A stretch of DNA of 64,000 nt. Origin: Climacium dendroides. Taxonomy: Eukaryota > Streptophyta > Bryopsida > Hypnales > Climaciaceae. Under the pieces are notes generated by a model. That model searched no databases. It was not told where the DNA came from and worked only from the letters and a program-made list of their open reading frames with translations. Both the position numbers and the translations under genes were made by a program. The stretch covers positions 49,118,555 through 49,182,554 of the forward strand of contig OX467083.1 of the NCBI GenBank assembly GCA_950106755.1, in the 5' to 3' direction. Shown one piece after another: positions 53,581 through 63,868 of the stretch. The number at the start of each line of letters is the position of its first letter. Position 1 is the first letter of the stretch.

Positions 53581-53827
53581 CAGTCAAAATTCATTGTAGT
53601 TTTTTTCCCCACAATGTTGTACATGCTGTTGACTATTGTTGCAATTTTTTTTTTTTCATTTTCTAACTCAATTTTTGGAATTTGATGACATGTAATATAC
53701 CATTGGAAAGGTATTACATGCTATGAAATTCCAAAAATTCAATTAAAAAATTGAAAAGGAAGGCTGCAGCTGTAGTTAACAGCATGTACAACATTGTGGA
53801 GAAAAGAACTGCAGTGAATTTTGACTG
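53581..53827. mobile_element. 247-bp foldback MITE in a pseudogene intron
   Basis: The left arm begins CAGTCAAAATTCATTGTAG and the right, reverse complemented, CAGTCAAAATTCACTGCAG. Both continue with CACAATGTTGTACATGCTGT. An inner inverted pair (TTTTGGAATTT / AAATTCCAAAA) is also present. It lies in the intron between the exons at 53944-54159 and 53216-53495. No flanking duplication was recognised. Confidence 0.8.
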
Positions 53828-55730
53828 CGTTTCCTTCTTACAACACTTTGGTATGGTACAACTATAAGATAATAATCAAAATATTTATAAACTTGTAAAA
53901 TGTAAATTTTTTCATATGAATGAAAAAAAAGTTGATTATATACCTTAGCCCAAAATGAGGCCTTATAGGGCCAAGTCTCTAAGGTCATTGTATTGAAACC
54001 AACAGCGGGGAATTTGAAACCCTCCCTAGAAGTCTCACTTGAATTCCACCACCTAAGCCAACGAACCTTGTGGTTTGGTTGAACTTGGCATGTAGAAATC
54101 CTTTGAAGTTTCTCCAAAGACATCTTGGGCTTCTTGTTGGCGCTGTAATGCAAGTTAATCTGAAATTTGAAAAGACATAAGTATAGTAAAAATCAAGTCC
54201 AAAAATAATCATATAAATAAAAAAAAGTAAGTAGGCATAATAATATACCTCTTCTAGGAATCCAACGCCATTTTTTGGATTTGCAATGGCGGATTGTTTA
54301 TCAAACTCCGTTCGAAATCCTTTTATAGCTGCAGTGGTGGCTTGAGTCATGGCTTTATGAACACCCTTCGGAGTTCATTCTTCCAACCGTGTCTTCTCAT
54401 AGTAAGTTCGCACAGCCACATCTGAAACAGTAGCAATTTCTTCTTGCACATGAAAAACATGAACTTGAAATCAATATAAAATGAATTTTATAAATCACAA
54501 CAATTGAATGAAAAAGTATTACAAACAAAAGATACTCACTAGATGAAGGAATTGTATGAAGATGGGAGATGTCAATGGATACCAAGCACTTGGTAGCTTT
54601 CTAGCCTCACATTTCTTGTAATCTTCATCACTTAGAGGCCCTTTGAACTCTTCCAATTGCAAGTTGTCATAGGTACTCATTCTATGCAATTATTGAAACA
54701 AGTTGCTTTTGACATGGGAGTGCTCTGTAGATCTGCAAATATCAATGAAAATAGAATGTAAGATGAATGAATGTGAAAGCATAGAATATTACAATACAAT
54801 TGAAGAAGCGATAAAATAAAATAAATATTGATTCAACAAACATTGGAACTCACCAATTGATGTCATTCATAGCCTCCAATAGAATGCATGTACGACCTTT
54901 GGATACCAATAACATATAATCAACAGGCAAATGCCACTTGCGGTCATGATGATGCATTCTGTGGATGTAAGCATACCAAGCCGCCAATCTGTGACTGCCA
55001 TCCCATATGAAAAATATGTGATTTGACAAGTGTGAGATGGTTGGTTGAGAACTCAACCAACACTCAAATTGGTCATTCTCGTATATCCAGTGTTCATCCC
55101 ACGTCTCTACGATCTCAAGTGTCACTAACTTGGAAGCTCCCTTGTCATTTGTTGTTAACACGTAAAGTACACGATCACCTTGTCGATATCCATGAACAAA
55201 CTCAGCCTCCAATCATTTCACTTGACTTTGGAGAAGAGGACAGACCAACGGAAGCCCAATCATCCTGCAGAAAGGAATATCAAATCGAGATCCTGAACCA
55301 CCACCATTGAAGAGCATGCTGTTGATGATTGCATTGGAGTCCAATTTCTGACCATTTCGTACATTTACTTCTACCTCATCTATTGTTCACCCTTCAAAAA
55401 TTTGATCAGCACTTTGAATATCAATGGTGCTGTCAACCTACAATCAATAGAAAATTGAACTCAAGTTATAATTAACATTAAGAAGTCATGGAAATGAAAA
55501 CAAATATGACGACAACTATAATACAAAATCAATCATACAATTTATCATACAAAAATAAATAGAAATGCATCTAACCTGAGGATTGTCAACCACAAGCTAA
55601 GAATCATCATTGGTGACTAGCTCCAAGCGCTCCATTTGTGGAAGCCCTCCATCGATGTTTATAAAGCTCTGTTTTGAAAAAACAAGAATAAGTATTTTTT
55701 ACATCTTTATTAAAAATCAGCCTAAGTAGT

Positions 55731-57840
55731 GACCATGTTAACGAGGTTACATTTTCAGCCCAAAGCAAACATCGGGAAAATACATTTTGAACCTCAGACT
55801 TAAGTTTAGATTCTCTAAGTGAGTGTTTAGAATACATTGATAGAAGTGACCTTGTTAACGAGGTCTGTTTTGCCAATGTATTTCAATAGTGTAAAGAAAG
55901 AACAATGAAGGCTAAAGTGAAAATTGAACTATGTAAGTGATCCCTAAAAAATCCGAAGAAAGAAGCCTTGTCAACGAGGCTACTTTTCCCAATGTATTTC
56001 AGTAGTGAGAAGGCAAAGAAATGAAGCCTAAAGTGAAAACTGAATTATCTTAGTAATCCCTTTAAACCCTAAAAAAATGACCTCGTTGACGAGGTCACAT
56101 TTTGCAATCCATTTCAGCAGTCTCTTAGAGAAAACCAAAGCCTAAAATTAGAATTGAACTGTCTTTATCATCTCTCTAAACCCTTGGAAAAGTGACTCCG
56201 TTAACAAGGTAATATTTTGCAATCCATTTCAGTAGTCTCTTAGAGAAAACTGAAGCCTAAAATGAAAACTAAACTATCTTTGTCACCTCTCTAAACCCTT
56301 GGAAAAGTGACCTCGTTGACGAGGTCACATTTTGCAATCCATTTCAGTAGTCTCTTAGAGAAAACTGAAGCCTAAAATGAAAACTAAACTATCTTTGTCA
56401 CCTCTCTAAACCCTTGGAAAAGTGACTTCATTAACGAGGTCACATTTTGCAATCCATTTCAGCAGTCTCTTAGAGAAAACTGAAGCCTAAAATGAAAACT
56501 AAACTATTTTTGTCACTTCTCTAAACCCTTGGAAAAGTGACCTCATTGACGAGGTCACATTTTGCAATCTAATTCAGTAAACCTTACGAGAAAAGCAAAA
56601 TCTGAATCCTAAACTGAAATTGTCTTAGTGATTTCAGAAATCTCGGAAAAGTGACCTCGTTGACGAGGTCACATTTTGCAACACTACTGGAAAATGGTGT
56701 CCAAGTCAACAAAAATTTGATAAGTTTTTGTTGACTGCGATACTATATTGACCGTTTTAACAATTTTTTCTTGATTTGAACAAGCTAACAAAATGGGCAT
56801 TGAATTTTTGTTGCTTTAAATAGTACAACATCCACATCAACAAAAAAGTTAACACTTCTTTGTTAAGAAGACAACCTCTTATACACTAGTGATGTAAGAG
56901 AGGTGATTTTGGTGACATAAGAGAGGAGAAGACAAGTTCTTTATACAAATGGGGTGATAAAAGGTCAAAACAAACCATATGGGATACATGAATCATTCAT
57001 AGTCTTAATTCACATATCCCATATGGTTTGTTTTATCTCCTACCACCCCATTTCTATAAAGAGATTGTCTCCTTTAACCTTCTATCACCAAAGTCACCTC
57101 TCCTATATCACTAAATACTTAGTCCTATGAAACTTGTCTCTTAAATTATTTGTAAATTCTAGCTTTCTTGTAATTAAATTGTAAAGTCTAATTTTCTTCT
57201 AATTAAATTGTAAAGTCTAATTTTCTTCTAATTAAATTGTAAAGTCTAATTTTTGGTCATTTATATGTGTTATTTTTGGCCTACATGGCAGTTTGTATTG
57301 GATTGGTTCTTGGCTTGGCATGTGGCAGTCATTCATTGAGCAAATTTAAAAATGAATTAATATTATTATTTTTCTGATTTGGCCACCATAACAAAATGGA
57401 CAACAGTTTTTTGTTAGGTATTGTCCAAGACAACGCGACCACGGGTACAAACACCCTCAATACTTTTTTGTCAATTTTTTGTTGACATGGTCATTTTTTT
57501 TCTACTAGTGCAATCTAATTCAACAAACCTTACGAGAGAAAGCAAAATCTGAATCCTAAACTGAAATTATCTTAGTGATTTCAAAAATCTCAAAAAAGTG
57601 ACCTCGTTGACGAGGTCACATTTTCCAATCTAATTCAACAACCTATAGAAAGAATTTGAAATTATGCATCAAAATTAGAAATCGTCTTCGTAAGATTGTA
57701 AAGAACCCAAGAATGTGACCTCATCAACGAGGTCACATTTCAAACCTTGAAATTGCAATCTTCTGAAAATCATACATCAAAACCGGAACCGTTTGAGTGA
57801 TCTCTTAAATCCCTGAAAAAGTGACCTCGTCAACGAGGTC
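55731..57840. repeat. 115-bp tandem array with an 18-bp palindrome per unit
   Basis: Twelve units are anchored on GACCTCGTTGACGAGGTC or variants at 55731, 55848, 55964, 56079, 56194, 56309, 56424, 56539, 56653, 57600, 57717 and 57823. Spacing is 114-117 bp except across an inserted element and at the last step (106). The palindrome has an 8-bp stem. The unit at 55964 reads AGCCTTGTCAACGAGGCT, with changes on both sides of the stem. Other shared words are CTTTGTCACCTCTCTAAACC and CAGTCTCTTAGAGAAAAC. The array fills the first intron of the pseudogene; its last unit touches the frame of the first exon (LDLVDEVTF). Confidence 0.92.
56682..57510. mobile_element. 829-bp CACTA-type non-autonomous element
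   Basis: It begins CACTACTGGAAAATGG and ends, reverse complemented, CACTAGTAGAAAAAAAATG. Both arms then contain GTCAACAAAAA. The 3-bp target duplication is CAA (56679-56681 and 57511-57513), as expected for CACTA transposons. It splits a unit of the 115-bp array: removing 829 + 3 bp restores a spacing of exactly 115 bp between the anchors at 56653 and 57600. The interior has an inverted pair around CAAACCATATGGGATA and three copies of a TAAATTGTAAAGTCTAATTT word near 57172-57250. No transposase. Confidence 0.9.
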
Positions 57841-58432
57841 AAGTTTACAACCTGAAAAAGGGGTGTTCAGAAATGGCACCTCTTGAGGATTTGTAGGAAC
57901 TTGAACTTCCATTGCATTGCTGCCTTTAATGGTGTCGGAGACACCCTCCCCACTGTCGCCGCGTGCCTCTCCATCCTTGCGTAGCATGCCACTCCGTAAG
58001 TTCATTTCGGAAGCAACCCTAAGCCAAAACACAACAATGGAGAAGGAAGAGAACTACACCAAAGCAAGCCGAAGATCAACCCATGGAGTTGTTCTTTGGT
58101 TTCAAAAAGATGGTTTCAAGCAATGGAGAAGGAAAAGATTGGTAGATTTAGGCCAAGGGAATCTTTCTAATAAAATCTGCGATTTCATAGATTTCTGGTC
58201 CAAATTTTTTGGAGCACATAGATTATAACCTCAAAAGTAACCCCATTTTTTTCAGATTTTTTGAAGTTACAAGGAATTTTACAAAAATCGGCAAAGTCTT
58301 CTACAAATATTTGGGCAAGATTTGGCTGAAAAATCAGCCGATTCTGAAGATTTTAGAGAAGATTCCAAGATGTTGAATTAGTTTTTAGGCCGTAGAACAT
58401 TCAAAAATGCTCCATTTTTTGCGTGCTATATA

Positions 58433-58582
58433 CACTACTAGAAAATTTCATATTTCTGTTGTTTTGGTCGCGTTGATCCGGTCAAAATCTGACAGAAATC
58501 TGTTGATTTCAACAGATTTCTGTCAGATTTTGACCGGATCAACGTGACCAAAACAACAGAAATATGAAATTTTCTAGTAGTG
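58433..58582. mobile_element. 150-bp palindromic CACTA MITE
   Basis: The sequence is an almost perfect palindrome from CACTACTAGAAAATTTCATA to its inverse, centred near 58507. The 3-bp duplication ATA lies at 58430-58432 and 58583-58585. CACTA-type ends with a 3-bp duplication place it in that superfamily. Only one mismatch (GGTCGCG versus GGTCACG) was noticed between the arms, so it is young or still cruciform-capable. Confidence 0.92.
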
Positions 58583-58722
58583 ATACCGTTGGAATCGTCT
58601 TCTCAAAATACACAAAATGAAATTTGGTGTCAAATTCACCTTTAACAAAAAATACTCAACACATACAATTAACTCCTCACAGTCTAATGGCTCCAGTCCT
58701 ACCAATGAATACATAAACTTAC

Positions 58723-59059
58723 CAACTTTGCGCTGATCACTAGGGACATGTTCTTCTCTAGCATACTCGGTTGGCATACGTCCACGTACTTCAGTTTCAT
58801 CAATAGTGTCAAGCTTGGCAATATCCATTCCTTCACTATTTTGCGTCAAACTAAACTCGTGTTCAAAAGGTGCATTTTCAATCCCATCATTCTCATACGA
58901 CAAGGTCCGAACAATGCTACTAATTTCACCACCATTGGATTTTTGTAAGCGCCTGAACATCTTCGATCTTTCTAGCTGTTTCTTACTAGAGAAGCGAAGT
59001 CCTGCCTTATGTCTCGTTCTATGAGAACCCTTCGGCATCCCTCCAACCAAAAAATCCAA
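58723..59059 (-). CDS. Open exon of an unknown basic protein, inside the 9.74-kb element
   Basis: The frame begins with Met at 59059 or, more likely, the internal Met at 59038 (MPKGSHRTRHKAGLRFSSKK). It continues through KQLERSKMFRRLQKSNGG and an acidic region (TIDETEVRG) to a consensus donor GTTG|GTAAGT at 58723/58722. No stop interrupts it. Past the donor the frame runs into the palindromic CACTA MITE at 58433-58582. I do not recognise the family. The basic N-terminus suggests a nucleic-acid-binding or nuclear protein. It may be the first exon of a gene whose later exons are lost, or an upstream exon of the methyltransferase-like gene. Confidence 0.4.
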
Positions 59060-59463
59060 GAAAGCGAACTAGACTTTCTCATTAGCAATACCGCAATCTC
59101 TCCGATATATAGCACTCTTCAAGTCTAATGAATGTATTCTCATCCAATTCATTATAACTTCTCCAAATAAAACATCTACTAACCAGGATATAAATGGTCA
59201 ATAAGATCATCCATTCTTTGCTCAACTGCTTCATAATCACTCTCACATTTGAATATACCACCACTACATTGGAAGAGACCTCCATTTGGAGCCTTCTAAT
59301 CACCCTTCAATGTGAAAGTAGCGCAATGTACAATTCATTATTCCAAAGATCGAGTATTGATAACTAAATTTAAAAAATTCAATTGTTGGCCGTGCATTAA
59401 ATCTTTAAATATGGAGCCCTAAATCCTTTTAAGCTAAGTGGGGTACTTGAAACAAACTACAAC

Positions 59464-60335
59464 CCTACTTTGTGGCACATTGCTAGATGCAAAAAGGAAG
59501 GAAAGACTTGTCATGGAGTTCAAGTTGGGATGAAGAAGAAATGTGGGGCCAAGATAAACAAGTCAAGTAAAAGTAGAACAACAGCACCTTCCTACAACGG
59601 CCGCATGACAGAATATGGAACCAAGGCCATCATCAACTTTGATTTTTGGTTTTGTGCAGATGACCTTATGCATTGTGTAAGAGGCTCTAAAATCAAGTGG
59701 GTTCATGACTAGCCTCCTTTGCCAAATGTATGGCTATTGCATGTGGAATACATCTCACCAAATCAGAGATCCTTTCTCTGGAGGAAGCAGGATTTCAATT
59801 GCAAACTGAGGAACTAGACGAAGCAATGCTCTTATGCTCCATCTCTTTAATGAAGAGAGTACAGATGGAGGTGTATCTTTCCTTCACTCAAAACAGCCAG
59901 ATAGCAATTTTCAACCATCTGATGGTGATATGCACCCGATAAAGCAATTGGGTAGGACTATACGACGTAATCCTAATGCACCGACAATTGACCACTGCAA
60001 CAAATGGGAGACAGCACGAAACCTAAAAGTTGTCATTCAATCCGTAGTCGTTATTCCATATCTTGGCTATGGTAGAGTGATAACTCTACTGTCCGGCATC
60101 TTTCCCAACCAGAAGGTCTATTGAGTCACAATTTCATACTTTCTTGCTTGTACCTGCGAAGACTTCATCACCATGAGTACAACTGCACTTGGTAGTAGGA
60201 AATCTTGGGTGAACTGCAAGCATTTATATTATGTCTTTAGGTTCATTTGTAAGGCAAATTCTAAGGACAATAAGTACATACATGTACCAAGTTTGAGCTT
60301 TGATGAGGTGAAGCTACTTCTTGTAGGTAGCAATC
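59464..60335 (+). pseudogene. Broken ORF with a SWIM-type zinc finger
   Basis: Three plus-strand pieces read on from each other with frame changes: WHIARCKKEGKTCHG to KIKWVHD (59467-59711), ACGIHLTKSEILSLEEAGFQ (from about 59740) and NEESTDGGVSFLHSK to FDEVKLLL (59847-60330). The last passes a TGA after NQKVY at about 60121. After that stop comes CTCEDF, then 21 residues later WVNCKHLYYVFRF: a C-x-C ... C-x-H arrangement typical of SWIM zinc fingers, which are common in Mutator-like transposases and their domesticated relatives. The catalytic core of a transposase is not seen. It may be a remnant of the enzyme that moved the surrounding element. Confidence 0.55.
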
Positions 60336-60339
60336 TATA

Positions 60340-61491
60340 AGATGTATATTCATCTTGTAGTACTAGGTTGAAAAACTACTTTTGTTTAGAAGTGAATATA
60401 GAATGGCCCATTGAAGTAGTTGACACGTATGCTAAATCCTAATTAGTTTAAGGTGGAAATAGTTTGTAGCAGCTTACAAACAACTGAAATGATTTGTAAA
60501 ACCATAAACATAACAAAAATACATTAAAAAAAGCTAAATTTAGCCAAAAAAAACATTGCAGGAAGAAATGTTACAATTCTACAAATGAATCTTGAAAATG
60601 CTACTACATTCTAAGGAGAACTTATTATAATGAAACAACATTATACAACTGATTGTTACATATCTATAAATGAACCTTCTAAGAGTTTCTTAAAGTAGCC
60701 TCACCCATAATTGTTACTTTACCTATAACCATTACTTCTTTAAATCTTGGAAAATCTTGGGGAGTAGGAAGATGTAATTGCAGGAATGTACCTCATCTAA
60801 AAATTTGACGTAAGTGGTGGTTTTAAGTCAATGTACAATCGGCTCTTTTAAAAATTCAAAACTTATTCTCACAATGTCCAAAAAATAAATTTAAAAATGC
60901 ATTGAAATTCTTTTTCTCTTCTAAGTACAATTCAATAATTTTTTGGATGTCTATTAATCAACAATATATCCCAAACCCCTTATTTTGACAATTATGGGTG
61001 CTTCTACCTTAGTTACAAAAAACACAACCAACCTCAGATTAGTTAACAAAGTTTTAAGATCAACAATGCAAACTTCAAAAAATTTGTAAATTATTATTTT
61101 TACAAGGAAAAAAGTTTATTTTTTTTAAGACATATTACAAATATGTAAAGAAAAATTTGGGAGGATGGATGATGAATGGATGACATGAATGAAGCTCATT
61201 CATTCATCAAATCTATGGTTGAAAAATCATCTACTTGTGGGAAATGCTAGTCTTCATTCATGCCCATTCATGCAACATTTGAATGTAAAATTCATTATTT
61301 TCAATAAAAAAAATTGCAATTTCTTGGATTTATTTTTTATTTTTGGTTTCTGACATTTCTATATTTAGATCTTACAACCCTATTTATTACTCTAAGATGT
61401 CTATTTTTAGTAAAATTCTTCACAGTGAACGCTCAAATCTAATTGCTCGTTGCTCAACGCTCGTTGCTCCCCGCTCACACTCTAGCACCGT
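60340..61491. other. Right terminal region of the 9.74-kb element
   Basis: No gene. 61160-61215 carries GATGGATGATGAATGGATGA words that mirror GATGAATGGAGATGAATGGA at 51930-51960, and 61436-61491 carries the GCTCGTTGCTCAACGCTCG terminal words, the inverse of those at 51780-51830. Confidence 0.6.
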
Positions 61492-62110
61492 TGATTTTGA
61501 AACCACTACCAAAAAAACCTTTGGACCTTTATAACTTTTATGTGAAATATCTAAATGAAACATTTTTGGTGTGTTGAAATCCTCTTTCAGTTGTCAACAA
61601 GAAAATATAAAAATCTAACAAGTTTAATAATAGTAATTATGATTTGACTAAAAAAATGGCACATTTGGGAATCCCTATGTTACTTTGTTTTGAGTTTGCT
61701 TATCAACTTAGAGTTATATTTTTCCCTCTAAACATGAGAAAATTAATGGAGATTTGTGTGCATCTATTGTCTGAATTCATTGACTACGATATTTACGTGG
61801 TTCCAAAAGTACAATCATACTGAAAGAACCTTGAATCCTTTTTCAATTTCTAATAGGATTCAACAAGATTTAAGACAACTTAATAAAAGGAACCATACAA
61901 AATGCATATTGGGAAGCTCTTACGTAAAGTTATGTTACCAATGATTCTATGAAGTGTGAGGTTGAAACTAACAATTTAAGAGAATTTAAATGACAACGAT
62001 ATAAAGGTTCCATAAGCACCATCAACCTACTAGAGTATAAACAAAATTGCAACATTGATACTTCAAGTAGCTCATGGCATGTAGACAGACAAATAATTCT
62101 TATAATTGCA

Positions 62111-62972
62111 ACATGTACTACATCAAGCATAATGTATACCAGCCAAACCTATATATAGGGGTAAGAAAAGAAATATGGGAAACGTGAGCACAATTAATCA
62201 CAAAAATATTCATTACACTTTAGGTTTTTATCATAAACATGAGATGAAATAATTGGATGATATTTCTTCAAGGTGAAAACATGGTAGATTTTATAATAGG
62301 AATCGTGATAAGGGTTGTGACATGGTGTACTTAATATAATAAATGCATGCAAGGCCTCTAATCTCATACAAATGTTGATGTATATGAGTTGAAGGAAGGT
62401 TTGGGGGATTTAGGATTTTTTTATGAATCACCACATTGGCTCACAACTTAGAATTAGGAAAATTTAGGCAATTTAGATGAAATTCTAAGTTAGGAATTAT
62501 TAGTTGAACAAATTTAATCCATAATCATAAACTAATGAATTTTCCAATAGGTAGGAATGGAAATTTTATGACAATGGTGTAAATTTTAGGAACTGCAATT
62601 ATGTGAAAATGATGAAGAAATCCTAGGAAAAACTAGGACTTCAGATTAAAAAGACATTAAGTAAGAATTGAAAAATTAATGAAATGAGGCAAACAGTTAC
62701 ATTACCTAGTGTTGATATAGTAGCTTTGGCTTTAAAACAACCTCGGAGAAAGGCCCCTTCCGTTACATATTGTGTTCTAGTATCCGATAGAAAGGCAATT
62801 CAAACTTCTATATTTTAAATGAGATTTTCATCAAAATTGATTATTTTTTTATCAAGTCAAATTTAGGTAAACCAATAGCATAGTTGTTTTACATAAATGA
62901 TATGGTATGAATTTATAAAAGGATCAAAATTAGCAACACAATTATCAAATAAACTATAAAATGCTGTACATA
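62111..62972. other. Intergenic DNA beyond the right arm
   Basis: No frame of note and no clear repeat boundary. Confidence 0.5.
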
Positions 62973-63187
62973 CACTACCACAATATAGGGTGTTTTAAGT
63001 AAGTTTTTTTTAGTAAGTCTTAGTAGTAAGATTTTAAATTTAAATATTTTTAAATAAATTTTTATTAAAAATAAATATTTTTTTAGAATATTTTTATTGA
63101 AAATCTTCTAAAAAGTCATTATTTTAAAATCTTACTATTGGGACTATACTAAAAACCTTATTTAAAACATCCCATGTTGTAGTAGTA
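62973..63187. mobile_element. 215-bp foldback MITE
   Basis: The left terminus is CACTACCACAATATAGGGTG followed by TTTTAAGTAAG; the right, reverse complemented, is TACTACTACAACATGGGATG followed by TTTTAAATAAG. Inner arms also pair (AGTAGTAAGATTTTAAA with AATAGTAAGATTTTAAA). The ends resemble CACTA-type termini but no 3-bp duplication is visible. Confidence 0.65.
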
Positions 63188-63756
63188 GCAATGTTGAGAA
63201 ATAATATGATAACAAATTTAATACTATTGGTGTCATCAAATTAAGTTGAATCAAAATAATTGAAAAACATTTCTTATTGTTACAATGTAATTAGGGCCCC
63301 TTTTGAAATTTAAAGTACATGGGGGTAATAATGCAAATATTCAAACGACTAAAGTCTCATGGTAAAGCAATAGCACCCAACATTAGAGGATTTTTGGAAA
63401 TTTGGAGAGCTGTTTCAAGCCCATTTCCTTTACTATTCCCCACAAAGTTAGAAAATGGCTCACTATCAAAAAAAATTCAATAAAAAAAAATGAAAAAAAA
63501 AAAAAAAAAAAAAAAAATTGAGTTTTTTTTATAAATTTTTTTTATATGACGTGGCAGTCTCTCGGCCACATCATACTATTGCTATAGTGTAGTTTCCAGG
63601 TTTCCAAGAGCGCGGGAACTCGCAGCCCTCCACAAGCCCCCAATCTCCCCTAATGACCTACACTAAAGATGGAGGAAAAGTTGATTGGATAATTCGCTAA
63701 CCAAGGAAAAAAGCATTGTTAAAGAGAAAAATAATGCTAGTTGGGCAATTATATTA

Positions 63757-63868
63757 TAATCCACCATTGAATGGTGTACATCCAAAATTATTGCATTCAT
63801 TTGTTGAATTTTTAATCCACCATTGAATGGTGTACATCCAAAATTATTGCATTCATTTGTTGAATTTT
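63757..63868. repeat. 56-bp exact tandem duplication
   Basis: The unit starting TAATCCACCATTGAATGGTG at 63757 is repeated at 63813 and ends at TGTTGAATTTT. A minus-strand frame of 90 codons (63663-63935) spans it but shows no domain. Confidence 0.9.

Larger units (their letters stand above)
52538..58005 (-). pseudogene. Broken amino-methyltransferase-like gene, nine exons
   Basis: Exons (minus): 58005 to about 57880, 55668-55576, 55437-54854, 54732-54540, 54421-54249, 54159-53944, 53495-53216, 53113-52901, 52791-52538. Phases agree at most junctions. The third exon has IWDGSHRLAAWYAYIHR, resembling the DGxHR segment of ParB/sulfiredoxin-like folds. The sixth (72 codons, open) has LETWPYK, a possible degenerate DPPY-type motif IV. 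Exons 7 and 8 join as NVVLDCFASTGASIHACRN followed by LVALESDSEIF, matching motif I and the acidic cofactor residue of DNA amino-methyltransferases in the permuted order (IV before I). A basic RPRKRRC follows. Premature stops occur after TNDDS, IFEG, SQVK, NLFQ, RLEE, NYTSL (two) and SIATV. It cannot make a full protein. Specificity is unknown. Confidence 0.65.
51738..61505. mobile_element. 9.74-kb insertion with 14-bp flanking duplication
   Basis: The exact sequence TGATTTTGAAACCA stands at 51738-51751 and 61492-61505. Between them, the ends are imperfect inverted repeats: GGGTTGCTAAAGTATGAGC on the left, and ACGGTGCTAGAGTGTGAGC as reverse complement of the right. Both are followed by stacked GAGCGTTGAGCAA-type words and later by GATGAATGGA-type words. 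The left arm of the inverted duplication has the uninterrupted site near 20300 (AAAATCATTTTTTAATG). Contents: a broken methyltransferase-like gene (minus), a broken SWIM ORF (plus), an open exon at 58723-59059 (minus), a 115-bp tandem array, and three nested small elements. The superfamily is not recognised. Confidence 0.75.

Noticed and set aside
55731..57840. CRISPR-like array of palindromic repeats
   Set aside because: Spacing is constant, but the sequence between palindromes is itself repeated from unit to unit, so this is an ordinary tandem satellite in a plant intron.
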